This document shows positions 1 to 7,917 of a DNA stretch of 64,000 bases, piece after piece (position 1 is the stretch's first letter; each line of letters begins with the position of its first letter). This stretch comes from Hyphomicrobium sp. Lineage in GTDB: Bacteria; Pseudomonadota; Alphaproteobacteria; Rhizobiales; Hyphomicrobiaceae. The stretch covers positions 1 through 64,000 of the forward strand of contig JANXVY010000042.1 of NCBI GenBank assembly GCA_025351425.1, written 5' to 3'. Below the pieces are notes generated by a model that saw only the letters and a program-made list of their open reading frames with translations, was not told the origin of the DNA and did not search any database. The position numbers and the translations under genes were made by a program.

Positions 1-328
1 GATCTCGTATTGCCACCCTCAATTGCTTTAAGCGTGCGCGGAGCTTCCTGGGCCCTCCGCCAATGAAATGCTCAGCTTCTGCCCCGTGTCTCTCCGCGCT
101 GGGCAATAATACATCGATCTATCGTCGCCAAGGGTTTTCGAAAACCGCATGTGATAGAAGCGCGATAACCCTGGCTTTGGAAATCAGGCTACATCTGGAA
201 CACCATGCGTTTGGGCCAATAACAGAAATTGCGGCAGCGTACGGTTGCGATCTCAATACGCATCCAACTCGTTGTCGGCGTCTACCAGCGGGGGGCGCCG
301 TCACCCCCATGGCGACTGATTCCAGCAC
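1..328. other. Unassigned region at window start
   Basis: No gene can be supported here. A plus-strand reading frame of about 90 codons (63-341) exists, but it has no recognisable motif, runs antisense into the cytochrome gene end and lacks a convincing ribosome-binding site. The region is less GC-rich than its surroundings and may simply be the 3' flank of the sorAB cluster plus an upstream region of a gene outside the window. Confidence 0.4.
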
Positions 329-619
329 TCAGCCGGCATAATTTTTGGTCAGATATTCGATGATAACTTTGGCATCAGCTTCCTCGATAGGCGCGTGGAA
401 CGTTTTTATCATCTTGGTAACCTCGGCTTCCCAGACCTTTCCGGTCATGAAGGGCGCGTTCATCTGGATGTAATCGAGGCTGTGACAGGAGGCGCAGTTG
501 TTCTGGACAACGTCCCGGCCGGGGGTCACCTTCAGTTCGATCGGCTGCTCGTCGGCAAAAGCTGAGCCGGAAACGGCGGCAAAAAAACAGGCTGTGGCGA
601 TGGTGTGTTTCATTCGCAT
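329..619 (-). CDS. sorB: Small c-type cytochrome, SorB-like subunit of sulfite dehydrogenase
   Basis: This 96-residue protein starts with a Sec signal peptide (about residues 1-22, ending at the FADEQ junction) and carries one haem c attachment site, CASCH, at residues 42-46. Methionines near residues 59 and 70 could be the sixth haem ligand. It would be periplasmic and would take electrons from the molybdenum subunit and pass them to the respiratory chain. The start lies 13 bp after the stop of the sulfite-oxidase-like gene, on the same strand, with a GGGAG ribosome-binding site. That arrangement matches the sorAB pairs known from sulfite-oxidising proteobacteria. The family assignment is by context and size; the haem site is direct. 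Confidence 0.85.
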   Translation of the reverse strand: MRMKHTIATACFFAAVSGSAFADEQPIELKVTPGRDVVQNNCASCHSLDYIQMNAPFMTGKVWEAEVTKMIKTFHAPIEEADAKVIIEYLTKNYAG

Positions 620-632
620 TTGAATTGCTCCC

Positions 633-1901
633 TCAGGCCGCCAGGATCGATACGCGGTGTATGACGTTGTGATTGTAGCCGGCCGGATTGAGGATCAGCT
701 CGGCGGTCTGGGTCTGCCCAATCTTATTTGAGGCGCGCGCCATCAGCGTGTAAGCGCCAGCCTTGGGCGGCGTGAAGCTGCAGGTCCACGGCCGGAACGA
801 GAACTTGCCTGCGTCTTCTCCAAGCGTTGCCGCCCCCCACGACTTGCCTCCGTCGCTTGAAAACTCGACGGAAGCAATCCCATAGCCCGCATCCCACGCA
901 ATGCCTTTGACTTCGTTGGCCTTGCCTGCCCCAATCGTCTGCCCGTCTGCGAGGCTGGTAATAATCGAGTTGACCATAATTTCTGTGATGGGCGTGTTGA
1001 CCGCCGTTTCCTGGCTCACAAACCGCTGAACAACCGGAAACTTTCCGCTCGGGACGCGATAGGCTGTCTTCACCCAGAACCCGTCGAACGGGGTTTTGCG
1101 AACATTGATCGACGTCAGGTGTTTGACCCAATAGGTGGCTGTCCACCCCGGAATGACGATGCGTGCCGGGAACCCGTTGAAGTGGGGCAGTGGCGCGCCG
1201 TTCATCTCGTAGGCAACGAGCGCGTTCTCTTCCAGCGCCTTCCAAATGGGAAGGCTCTTGATGAAATCTGGCGTCTGGTCGATCACCGGTCCGTCAGCGC
1301 CGTCGAGCACGATTTCCAGCGCGTCCTTCGTGCTGCCGGCGCGTTCGAGAATGTCTTTGAGGCGGGCCCCTTTCCACTTGGCATTTCCCATCGCACCGTA
1401 GCCCCACTGTACGCCGGGAACGTGCGATGGAAACAGTCCGCGCCGGTTACCGGAGCACTGGCAGACGGCGGCGATCTCGGCAGCGGGAAAATCGCTCTTC
1501 AACTGGTCGAGGCTCAGCTCGAACGGCTTCTCCGCCGCTTCACCGCCGATCTTGAGCCGCCACGAAGCAGCATCCACCTCGGGTATGTTGGCCAGGTGGT
1601 ATCGGACGAAGAAGGCGTCGTTCGGTGTGAAAAGCGAATTGAAATAGCCCACGGGTGTCTCGTAATTCGGCGGCCGGTAGCTGAGCTTGATCAGCGGCAC
1701 CTTTCCGGGAAGTTTATCCATCACTGCCGCATCGCGTAGGCCCTGTGGAAGTACGGGGTCGAGTCCTGGAACGGGCTCCGAGGAAGGAGTTGCAGCTGCT
1801 GCCGATTGGGTACCTCCAGCACCGCCCACACCGATCGCGGCCGCACCAGCTGCGATGGCGCTACCTCCAGCGGTCTTAAGAACATGACGTCGCGTGATCA
1901 T
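633..1901 (-). CDS. sorA: Periplasmic sulfite dehydrogenase, molybdopterin subunit (SorA-like)
   Basis: The 422-residue protein starts at 1901, chosen because a GGAG ribosome-binding site lies just upstream and because the N-terminus then begins with a twin-arginine signal (RRHVLK near residue 4) and a hydrophobic stretch to about residue 30. A longer frame to 2150 is open but lacks these signs. The oxidoreductase molybdopterin-binding domain follows, with the motif QCSGNRR around residues 148-154; its cysteine (about 149) is the expected molybdenum ligand. The C-terminal third looks like the Mo-co dimerisation domain of sulfite oxidases. It should oxidise sulfite to sulfate in the periplasm and hand electrons to the adjacent cytochrome. 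Related YedY/SorT-type enzymes are an alternative, but the neighbouring small cytochrome favours SorAB. Confidence 0.88.
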   Translation of the reverse strand: MITRRHVLKTAGGSAIAAGAAAIGVGGAGGTQSAAAATPSSEPVPGLDPVLPQGLRDAAVMDKLPGKVPLIKLSYRPPNYETPVGYFNSLFTPNDAFFVRYHLANIPEVDAASWRLKIGGEAAEKPFELSLDQLKSDFPAAEIAAVCQCSGNRRGLFPSHVPGVQWGYGAMGNAKWKGARLKDILERAGSTKDALEIVLDGADGPVIDQTPDFIKSLPIWKALEENALVAYEMNGAPLPHFNGFPARIVIPGWTATYWVKHLTSINVRKTPFDGFWVKTAYRVPSGKFPVVQRFVSQETAVNTPITEIMVNSIITSLADGQTIGAGKANEVKGIAWDAGYGIASVEFSSDGGKSWGAATLGEDAGKFSFRPWTCSFTPPKAGAYTLMARASNKIGQTQTAELILNPAGYNHNVIHRVSILAA

Positions 1902-1987
1902 AGTCACTCCTTCGGTGTTTGTGTCCAACAGGACGTCTGGCGATGTGTTCGCTCGTGTGTGTCGTCTCAAGCAGGGTTGAAGGGCGA

Positions 1988-3049
1988 TCAATGTATCCAG
2001 CGATATTCGATGCCCAATGCGGCGATCACGAGCACGAGGATGAAGACTGTTTCGGATGCGATAAGGACCAAGGGCTGCCATCCGACTTCGGACAACTTTT
2101 CGAGGGATGTCTTGAGCCCCAATGCCGAGATCGCGCAGACGAGGCACCAACGCGACGCGCTGGAAATCGGCTCGATTGCGAACTTTGGGATCAACCCGAA
2201 GCTATTGATGATCGCGAGTATGGCAAAAGCAATCAGGAACAGCGGCAGTATCGGGCCGCGTTCAGCCGCTGGGGCACCCGCTTGCCGGCCGAAGTACCAC
2301 GCAACCACCATCACGACGGGCATGAGCATCGCCACTCGCAAAAGTTTGACGTAGGTCGCGACCACGGCTGCTGGATCGGAAATGAGATGACCCGCACCGA
2401 CGACCTGGGCGACATCGTGGATCGTTCCGCCCAATACGATGCCCGCCGATCTGTCGTCGAAGCCAAGACCACGAACGAGCGGAGGGTATAGGATCATCGC
2501 GAGGGTGCTGAACACCGTGACGGCGATCACTGTGAACAAAGTATCGCGCTCACGTTCCTTGCTTTGCGGAAGCACGGCCGAGATCGCGAGCGCTGCCGAC
2601 GCACCGCAAATCGCAACCGCCCCGCCCGTCAAGATGCCTTGCTGGCCGGTGAGCCCCAGAGGCTTGGCCAGATGGAAGCCCAGCAGGATGGTCGTCACAA
2701 CACCCACGACCACAAGCAGCACCGGCGTGAAGCCAAGGTCGGCAATCTGCGCCGCGCTGATGCGGGCTCCAAGCAAGGCAACTCCAATTCTCAAGATCGT
2801 CTTGGCCGTGAATTCGATGCCTTGGCCAGCAGCCGACTCCTTGAGAAAGTGAAACGCGATGCCGACCAATAGTGCGTAGAGCAACGTTGGTCCGCCATGG
2901 TGGTCGGAGATAAACGTGGCTGCCATGGCGATCATCGCGCTGACGCCTATGCCGGGAGCCAACACACGAGCCTCAGCGTAGATCGATTTGAGCGTTCCAA
3001 TCGAAAGAGCATCCGACCCCGCTTGGGCCGGGAGCATTTGCTTGGACAT
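1988..3049 (-). CDS. YeiH-family (UPF0324) putative sulfate exporter
   Basis: This 353-residue integral membrane protein has about ten hydrophobic segments and the glycine-rich stretch typical of the YeiH/Cons_hypoth698 family, including GGAVAICGASAAL and GGTIHDVAQVVGAGH. Members are annotated as putative sulfate exporters, mostly from gene context; biochemical proof is thin. A GTG start at 3091 would add 14 residues, but the ATG at 3049 has a GGAG upstream and gives the usual family N-terminus. Its position between an amidohydrolase and the sulfite dehydrogenase fits export of sulfate or another oxyanion formed by the cluster. Substrate is inference. Confidence 0.8.
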   Translation of the reverse strand: MSKQMLPAQAGSDALSIGTLKSIYAEARVLAPGIGVSAMIAMAATFISDHHGGPTLLYALLVGIAFHFLKESAAGQGIEFTAKTILRIGVALLGARISAAQIADLGFTPVLLVVVGVVTTILLGFHLAKPLGLTGQQGILTGGAVAICGASAALAISAVLPQSKERERDTLFTVIAVTVFSTLAMILYPPLVRGLGFDDRSAGIVLGGTIHDVAQVVGAGHLISDPAAVVATYVKLLRVAMLMPVVMVVAWYFGRQAGAPAAERGPILPLFLIAFAILAIINSFGLIPKFAIEPISSASRWCLVCAISALGLKTSLEKLSEVGWQPLVLIASETVFILVLVIAALGIEYRWIH

Positions 3050-3099
3050 CGGGACATCGGCTCCATGGTTCGAAGCAAAAAAACCTGACACGGTTCGCG

Positions 3100-3981
3100 C
3101 TAGGCGGCTTTGCGCAAGAGGGCGTTTTCATCGAGCTTCAGCAGGCGGCAGGCATTCTTGTAGGAAGCCTTTTCCAGCGACGCATGTGACAGACCAATCC
3201 CGCGCAGGTCCTGGACGCTCTGCTTCATGGGCCGGAATGGATAGGATGTTCCGAAGAGATACTGGTCTTGCATGAAGCCGTTTGCGGCCTCGATGTAGAG
3301 TTTTCCGCCTGGCGAGAACATGTACATGTCGGGCGAGACGAACACGTTCTCGCGGCGGAAAGCGACGGCGACCATCGCGTCGACGTGGGGAAAGCAGCCG
3401 TGGCAAACGACGATTTGCAGCTTGGGAAACTGTGCCGCCACCCGGTCGATCGCGAAGGGGTCGTTGAGGTTGAGGTCGGGTGTCGTCGGCCCTGACAGAA
3501 TGAAGGCTGGCACATCCAGGCTTTGGCAAAGCTCATAGAGAGGCAGCAGTAGCGGATCGTCGGCCTTCATGGCTTTCTCGTAGAAGCCGGCATCGATATT
3601 CAGCCCGCGATGGCCAAGTTTTTTGATGGCATGTTCGGCTTGTTCGAGTGCCGCTTTCGTGCCCAGCTGAACAGGGTCGACGGACGCGACCCCAACCAGG
3701 CGTCCCTTGGACTGCTCTGCAACGGCTGCAACGTCGTCATTGCACACGCGAACGGTCGGGGTACTGCGCGCGACCATGACGCCTATCGAGATGTCGGCTG
3801 CGTCCATCTCGCCCAAGAATTTGCTTAGGTCGGGCGACTTGGTGAAGTGGTCGATCTCTATTGATCCGACCCGTTTGTTCAACCAGCGCACGACGTCATA
3901 TTCCGGCGTTCCCGGCGTTGAGCCGAAGAACTTGTGAAGCCACGATGGACGATTGCGCATGTCGATGATTGGGGGAAGCAT
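3100..3981 (-). CDS. ACMSD-like amidohydrolase (amidohydrolase-2 family) with altered metal site
   Basis: The 293-residue protein has the TIM-barrel pattern of the amidohydrolase-2 family: an N-terminal IIDMRNRP, a central VVCHGCFPHVD (residues about 210-220) and a C-terminal LFGTSYPFRP. Classical members (ACMSD, 4-sulfomuconolactone hydrolase) have HxH at the N-terminus and an aspartate in the GTD motif. Here these are RxR and GTS, so a mononuclear zinc site of the usual type looks incomplete. Such RxRP variants occur as a recognisable subgroup of unknown chemistry. The next gene downstream starts close by (50 bp or less), suggesting co-transcription. A role in opening or decarboxylating a ring product of the compound imported by the neighbouring carrier is plausible but unproven. 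Confidence 0.75.
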   Translation of the reverse strand: MLPPIIDMRNRPSWLHKFFGSTPGTPEYDVVRWLNKRVGSIEIDHFTKSPDLSKFLGEMDAADISIGVMVARSTPTVRVCNDDVAAVAEQSKGRLVGVASVDPVQLGTKAALEQAEHAIKKLGHRGLNIDAGFYEKAMKADDPLLLPLYELCQSLDVPAFILSGPTTPDLNLNDPFAIDRVAAQFPKLQIVVCHGCFPHVDAMVAVAFRRENVFVSPDMYMFSPGGKLYIEAANGFMQDQYLFGTSYPFRPMKQSVQDLRGIGLSHASLEKASYKNACRLLKLDENALLRKAA

Positions 3982-4107
3982 CTACGGGTCCTTTCATTGT
4001 TATGGGTTTGACGGCCGCAACTGCGAGTGCGAAGCGGTTGTCAAAGACTTGGAGAGAGAAAGGGCGGTCTAACTCGAACCGCCCCAGCGATGTTGGCGTC
4101 GAGTACG

Positions 4108-5526
4108 CTAGGCGGAGACCTGCTCCAGAACTTCGCCGCGCGTTTCCACTCCGAGCAAAAGGACCAGGACGGCGGCGATCAGGAAGCTGCCCGCCCCGAG
4201 CGCGAACACTCCGTAGACGCCCACATCCTTGACGATGTAACCGATCACGATCGGGCTGATGATCGCGCCGATCCGTCCGACGGCAGAGGCGAGGCCCGCT
4301 CCCGTCGAACGGGCCCGGGTTGGATAAAGCTCCGGGGTGTAAGCGTAAAGGCAGCTCCACATACCGAACATGAAGAACTGCATCACCCATCCGGCCACGA
4401 ACAGCCGTGTCGCATCGAGACCTGCCAGTGTGAACACGACTTGGTCGGAAGCTGTCCCGTAAATGTAGGCCGTCACGGCGCACATGACGAGGAAGATGAT
4501 GGTCGTCGGCTTGCGGCCCATCGTTTCGAGACCGTATGCAGCAAGCGCAAACCCCGGAATGCCACCCGTCGTAATAAGCGTGACAAAGCCGACGGATTTC
4601 ACAATCGAATAACCGTGATCTTTAAGCAGGACGGTGATCCAGGAATTCAATCCAAAGAAACCCAGCAATGCGAAGAACCATAAGCCGCACGCCATGAGTG
4701 TCCGGCCCGAGTATTCCTTGGAGAATAGCGTGCCCCAGGGGCTCTGGTGATGGGGAGGGGCCGCTATCAGCTGCGCCGGGGGGAGTGGCTTTCCGGTGCG
4801 TCGCTCGACTTCGGCTTCCATCCGGGTGACGATGGCATCGGCTTCGGCCAGGCGCCCTTTTTCGGCGAGCCAACGTGGCGATTCAGGGATGCTGCGCCGG
4901 ACGAGGAACACAACGCCGGAGAGCAAACCGACCGCGACGAACACGTAGCGCCAGCCCAGATATGGCAAGAGGAAGTAGCTGATCGCGCCAGAGAGCACGA
5001 AGCCGACGGCCCAAAAGCCCTCCATGATGGCGATATACTTGCCGCGCACGTTTGCTGGAACGAATTCAGACACCATAGCCTGGGCAACGGGTGCTTCACC
5101 GCCGACCCCAATCCCGATCAGGAACCGGAAGAACATCAATACATTGACGCTCCATGAGGTCGCCGCCAGCAGGCTGGCGATGCCCCAGATGATCATAGTG
5201 ACCTGAAATACCATTCTGCGCCCGAACATGTCCGACGACGTTCCGGCGATCAGGTTGCCGACGAGTTGTCCCAGGAAGGTCATTGCGGCGAGCAGGCCGG
5301 CCTGTTCGGGACTAAGCCCAAATTCGACGATGAGCGATCCGAGCAGAAAGGTCAGCAGTGCAACGTCGACCTGATCGACCAGCCATGCCGACGCGATGAC
5401 GCCAAAGATTTTTCGCTGATAGTTCGTCATCGGCAGGCGTTCGAGCCGGCCGACGATGTTGATTCGGTTGGCTTCAAGAGCCTCGGGGCTGAGATTTGCG
5501 GGCCGTGGACTTGATAGAGCGTCCAT
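4108..5526 (-). CDS. Major facilitator superfamily transporter (organic solute:H+ symporter type)
   Basis: This 472-residue protein shows twelve hydrophobic segments, the MFS loop motif around SSDMFGRR after the second helix, the RFLIGIGVGGEAP signature in helix 4 and the PESPRWL motif before the central loop. These are typical of the aromatic-acid/sugar-porter-like branch, in which members bring in organic acids with protons. It sits 27 bp after the LysR gene and ahead of the amidohydrolase, all on the minus strand, so it most likely imports the substrate of this catabolic cluster. The substrate cannot be read from sequence. Confidence 0.85.
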   Translation of the reverse strand: MDALSSPRPANLSPEALEANRINIVGRLERLPMTNYQRKIFGVIASAWLVDQVDVALLTFLLGSLIVEFGLSPEQAGLLAAMTFLGQLVGNLIAGTSSDMFGRRMVFQVTMIIWGIASLLAATSWSVNVLMFFRFLIGIGVGGEAPVAQAMVSEFVPANVRGKYIAIMEGFWAVGFVLSGAISYFLLPYLGWRYVFVAVGLLSGVVFLVRRSIPESPRWLAEKGRLAEADAIVTRMEAEVERRTGKPLPPAQLIAAPPHHQSPWGTLFSKEYSGRTLMACGLWFFALLGFFGLNSWITVLLKDHGYSIVKSVGFVTLITTGGIPGFALAAYGLETMGRKPTTIIFLVMCAVTAYIYGTASDQVVFTLAGLDATRLFVAGWVMQFFMFGMWSCLYAYTPELYPTRARSTGAGLASAVGRIGAIISPIVIGYIVKDVGVYGVFALGAGSFLIAAVLVLLLGVETRGEVLEQVSA

Positions 5527-5553
5527 TGGTTCCTCCTTTGTCTAAAACGAGAG

Positions 5554-6585
5554 TCACGTTTCCTTTAGTTTCTTGTTTTTGGCCAACTGGTTGCTGCGCG
5601 TTTTGAGAAGTATCGGGCTGTCTATTTTCCCCCTGTTCGAATTGGCAGCTATTTTATTCAGGCTATTTTTCACGCGGAGATCGGTGTTGAACCCTGACCT
5701 TGTGGGTTCGGAGCGGATGAGTTCCATCAGCGCATCCGCTGCGCGGGTTCGATATCGCTCACGATGGCTGACGGCATGAAACGGACGGGCCGGAAGGGTC
5801 AGGCCGACTTTTTTGACGGCACCAATGGCCAGACTACGCTTTGCGACGAGTTCCGAAAGTGCCGCTACTCCAGCGCCGGCTTCTACTGCCCCCAACACCG
5901 CTTCGTTGACGGGCAGCACCACTGCTACTTTGAGGTCGCGCGCATCGACGCCGAGCAATTCCAGCGCATGCTCGAATTCCGACCGCGTCCCCGAGCCCGG
6001 CTCGCGTAGCACCCACGGCTCCGAGAGGAGAACCTTCGGCGGAAAGGCCTTGAACGCAAGCCAGGGATGGCTGGGGTGGGCTACGATCACGAGATGGTCT
6101 TGAGCGATCACCTCCGTTTCGAGGCTGGGCTCATCGATCTGCCCTTCGACAAATCCAAGATCCGACTCGCCGTTGAGAATGGCGGTGGCGACTTGCGATG
6201 TATTGCAGACGTTTACGCGAATTTCGATGTCTGGATAAAGCGCATGATACGCCACGAGACGTCGCGGCAGCCAATAGCTTGCGACCGTCAAGCTTGCCTC
6301 GACGCGCAACGTGCCCCGTTTGAGGCCGCCGATATCGCTGAGCATCGTTTCGGCTGCCGTGGAACGGGCTAACACGCCCTTCGCCTCTTCCAGGAAGAGC
6401 CGGCCCGCTTCGCTCAATTCGATACGGCGGCCAACGCGATGAAATAATTGAGTGGCGTACCGCTGTTCGAGCGCTTGGATGGCGGCGCTGACGGCGGACT
6501 GTGTCAATCCCAGGCTTTCGGCCGCGCGCGTGACATGTTCGCGCTCGGCAACGGCGATGAAGATCCTAAGTTGTTCCAGAGTCAT
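5554..6585 (-). CDS. LysR-family transcriptional regulator of the sulfite/MFS cluster
   Basis: The 343-residue protein begins at 6585, where GGGAGAG precedes the ATG. The first 60 residues are a classic LysR winged helix-turn-helix (MTLEQLRIFIAVAE, then TRAAESLGLTQSAVSAAI). The rest matches the substrate-binding fold of the CysB/CbbR group. The final 50 or so residues are unusually basic and low in conservation (NSLNKIAANSNRGK), so the C-terminal tail may be an extension. It is the promoter-proximal gene of the minus-strand series, so it may control itself and the downstream genes. The inducer is unknown; by analogy with relatives it could be a pathway intermediate. Confidence 0.88.
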   Translation of the reverse strand: MTLEQLRIFIAVAEREHVTRAAESLGLTQSAVSAAIQALEQRYATQLFHRVGRRIELSEAGRLFLEEAKGVLARSTAAETMLSDIGGLKRGTLRVEASLTVASYWLPRRLVAYHALYPDIEIRVNVCNTSQVATAILNGESDLGFVEGQIDEPSLETEVIAQDHLVIVAHPSHPWLAFKAFPPKVLLSEPWVLREPGSGTRSEFEHALELLGVDARDLKVAVVLPVNEAVLGAVEAGAGVAALSELVAKRSLAIGAVKKVGLTLPARPFHAVSHRERYRTRAADALMELIRSEPTRSGFNTDLRVKNSLNKIAANSNRGKIDSPILLKTRSNQLAKNKKLKET

Positions 6586-6986
6586 CTCAAACTCTCCCGC
6601 CGATGTCAGCGAAGCAAAAAATGTGAGCAGCTTGATCGGCGGTCCATCGCCTCCAAGTCGCGATTTAAAGCGAAATGATTTTTTTGACACCACGAGCACA
6701 GCTTCCCTGACAATTACTCAGGGCGAACATGACGATACGGCGGGTTGAGCGACAGATCGTCTCTATCCTGGATGCAAAATAAGTCCGGATTTTCGACAAA
6801 TCCAACAAATAATATTGCACAAACTCATCTGTATTTTCGATTGGTTTCCGGCGGCAAGGAAACCCGGCCGATGCATTTGGCCTGTTCCTGCGCGCCACGG
6901 CCCTGCTCATGATTGACCGGGAAGGATGATGGGCCGCTTCGGTGCAGGTTTCTCGGACGTCGGCGTGACGGAGGTGCGGCTGGCTC
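6586..6986. other. Intergenic region upstream of the LysR cluster
   Basis: About 400 bases with no supportable gene. The stretch 6600-6850 is relatively AT-rich and is the likely promoter and operator zone for the LysR gene and the cluster behind it. The left edge of the decayed MFS fragment marks its other end. I did not find a clear LysR-type T-N11-A box that I would defend. Confidence 0.4.
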
Positions 6987-7223
6987 GAACCGGTCCGACA
7001 GCACGCCCGTAGGATAAGCCGCGAGCGCATACACCACGTTCATCACCACCATGACCATCGGCACGAGAGCAATCGGCAGCCCCACGGACTGCGCCCGCAA
7101 GATCAGGAATGCCTCGCTGAAGCGGGCGAGCGTGAACACCGCCGCGATAATTACGACCCACCCATAGTTCGCCCCCAGCCGCGCCAGCTCCGCCCGGTTA
7201 CGCGCAAGTTTGCCGTCACGCAA
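6987..7223 (-). pseudogene. Fragment of an MFS transporter (central part only)
   Basis: About 79 codons resemble the region around the central loop and seventh helix of a major facilitator protein: RNRAELARLG, then FTLARFSEAFLILRAQ, then MNVVYALAAYPTGVLSDRF. A complete gene would be around 400 codons. The N-terminal half is missing upstream of 7223, and similarity stops abruptly at about 6987, after which the frame continues with proline- and arginine-rich sequence to a stop at 6825. This is what a deletion remnant looks like. No ribosome-binding site supports the TTG at 7223. Confidence 0.55.
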
Positions 7224-7422
7224 ACAGCGCCGACAGTACGATCGTCACCCGATCATACCCCTTTGCCAGGCCTGCGCGAGATCGGTTCCAGCCCCGCGGC
7301 AACCCTGCACGCCAAATCGCGCCGAAACCGCGTAAACTCTTCAGGTCGCATATGCGAACCGCTCGAAAAAGCCGGTCCCGGCGCTGAACCAGCCATCGCC
7401 CCTCAACCAACAGGAGGCTGCC

Positions 7423-7893
7423 ACGACCGAGGAAGAACAACATCATGCCGAACGCTTGCAGCGCCGCGCCGACTTCGCCGCCGACGTGAAGGCCCGCACA
7501 GGCATCGACGAGGATGTCATTCGCACCCTGGTCGACGCGTTTTACACCCGCATCCGCAGCGATGCCGTGCTGGGTCCCGTCTTCGCCGCCCGCATCAGTG
7601 ACTGGGGCCCACATCTGGAACAGATGTACGCCTTCTGGTCGTCGGTCACACTGATGACCGGCCGCTACCACGGCCGCCCCATGCCCAAGCACGCGCCTCT
7701 CCCCGTCGACGGGGCCCACTTCGACCGCTGGCTTGGTCTGTTTGCCGAGACCGCCCGCGAGGTCTGCGCTCCCGCGGCCGCCGATCTCTTCCTGGAACGG
7801 GCCCGCACCATTGCCGAAAGTCTGGAGCTTGGAATTGCGATCCACCGCGGCCAGCTGCTCGCCAAAGGCGAGCGCCTCGCCGCCACACCATGA
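7423..7893 (+). CDS. Group III truncated haemoglobin with apparent ACG start
   Basis: The frame encodes a 2-on-2 globin of group III: FYTRIRSDAVLGPVF, then WGPHLEQMYAFWSSV, then the proximal-side motif YHGRPMPKH followed by FDRWLGLF. Such proteins bind oxygen or nitric oxide in the cytoplasm and are linked to nitrosative stress or low-oxygen life. A perfect AGGAGG lies at 7412-7417, but the codon five bases later is ACG (7423), not ATG. No ATG or GTG is in frame nearby, and the next usable codon is TTG at 7456. The protein is 156 residues from ACG or 145 from TTG. Either a rare ACG start, use of the TTG, or a recent start-codon mutation explains this. The body of the globin is intact. Confidence 0.8.
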   Translation, partial: TTEEEQHHAERLQRRADFAADVKARTGIDEDVIRTLVDAFYTRIRSDAVLGPVFAARISDWGPHLEQMYAFWSSVTLMTGRYHGRPMPKHAPLPVDGAHFDRWLGLFAETAREVCAPAAADLFLERARTIAESLELGIAIHRGQLLAKGERLAATP

Positions 7894-7917
7894 CCGCCAT
7901 CGCCTGCGTCCGCGCGC

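Noticed and set aside
63-341. Plus-strand frame at the window start
   Set aside because: No motif, no good ribosome-binding site, overlaps the sorB end.
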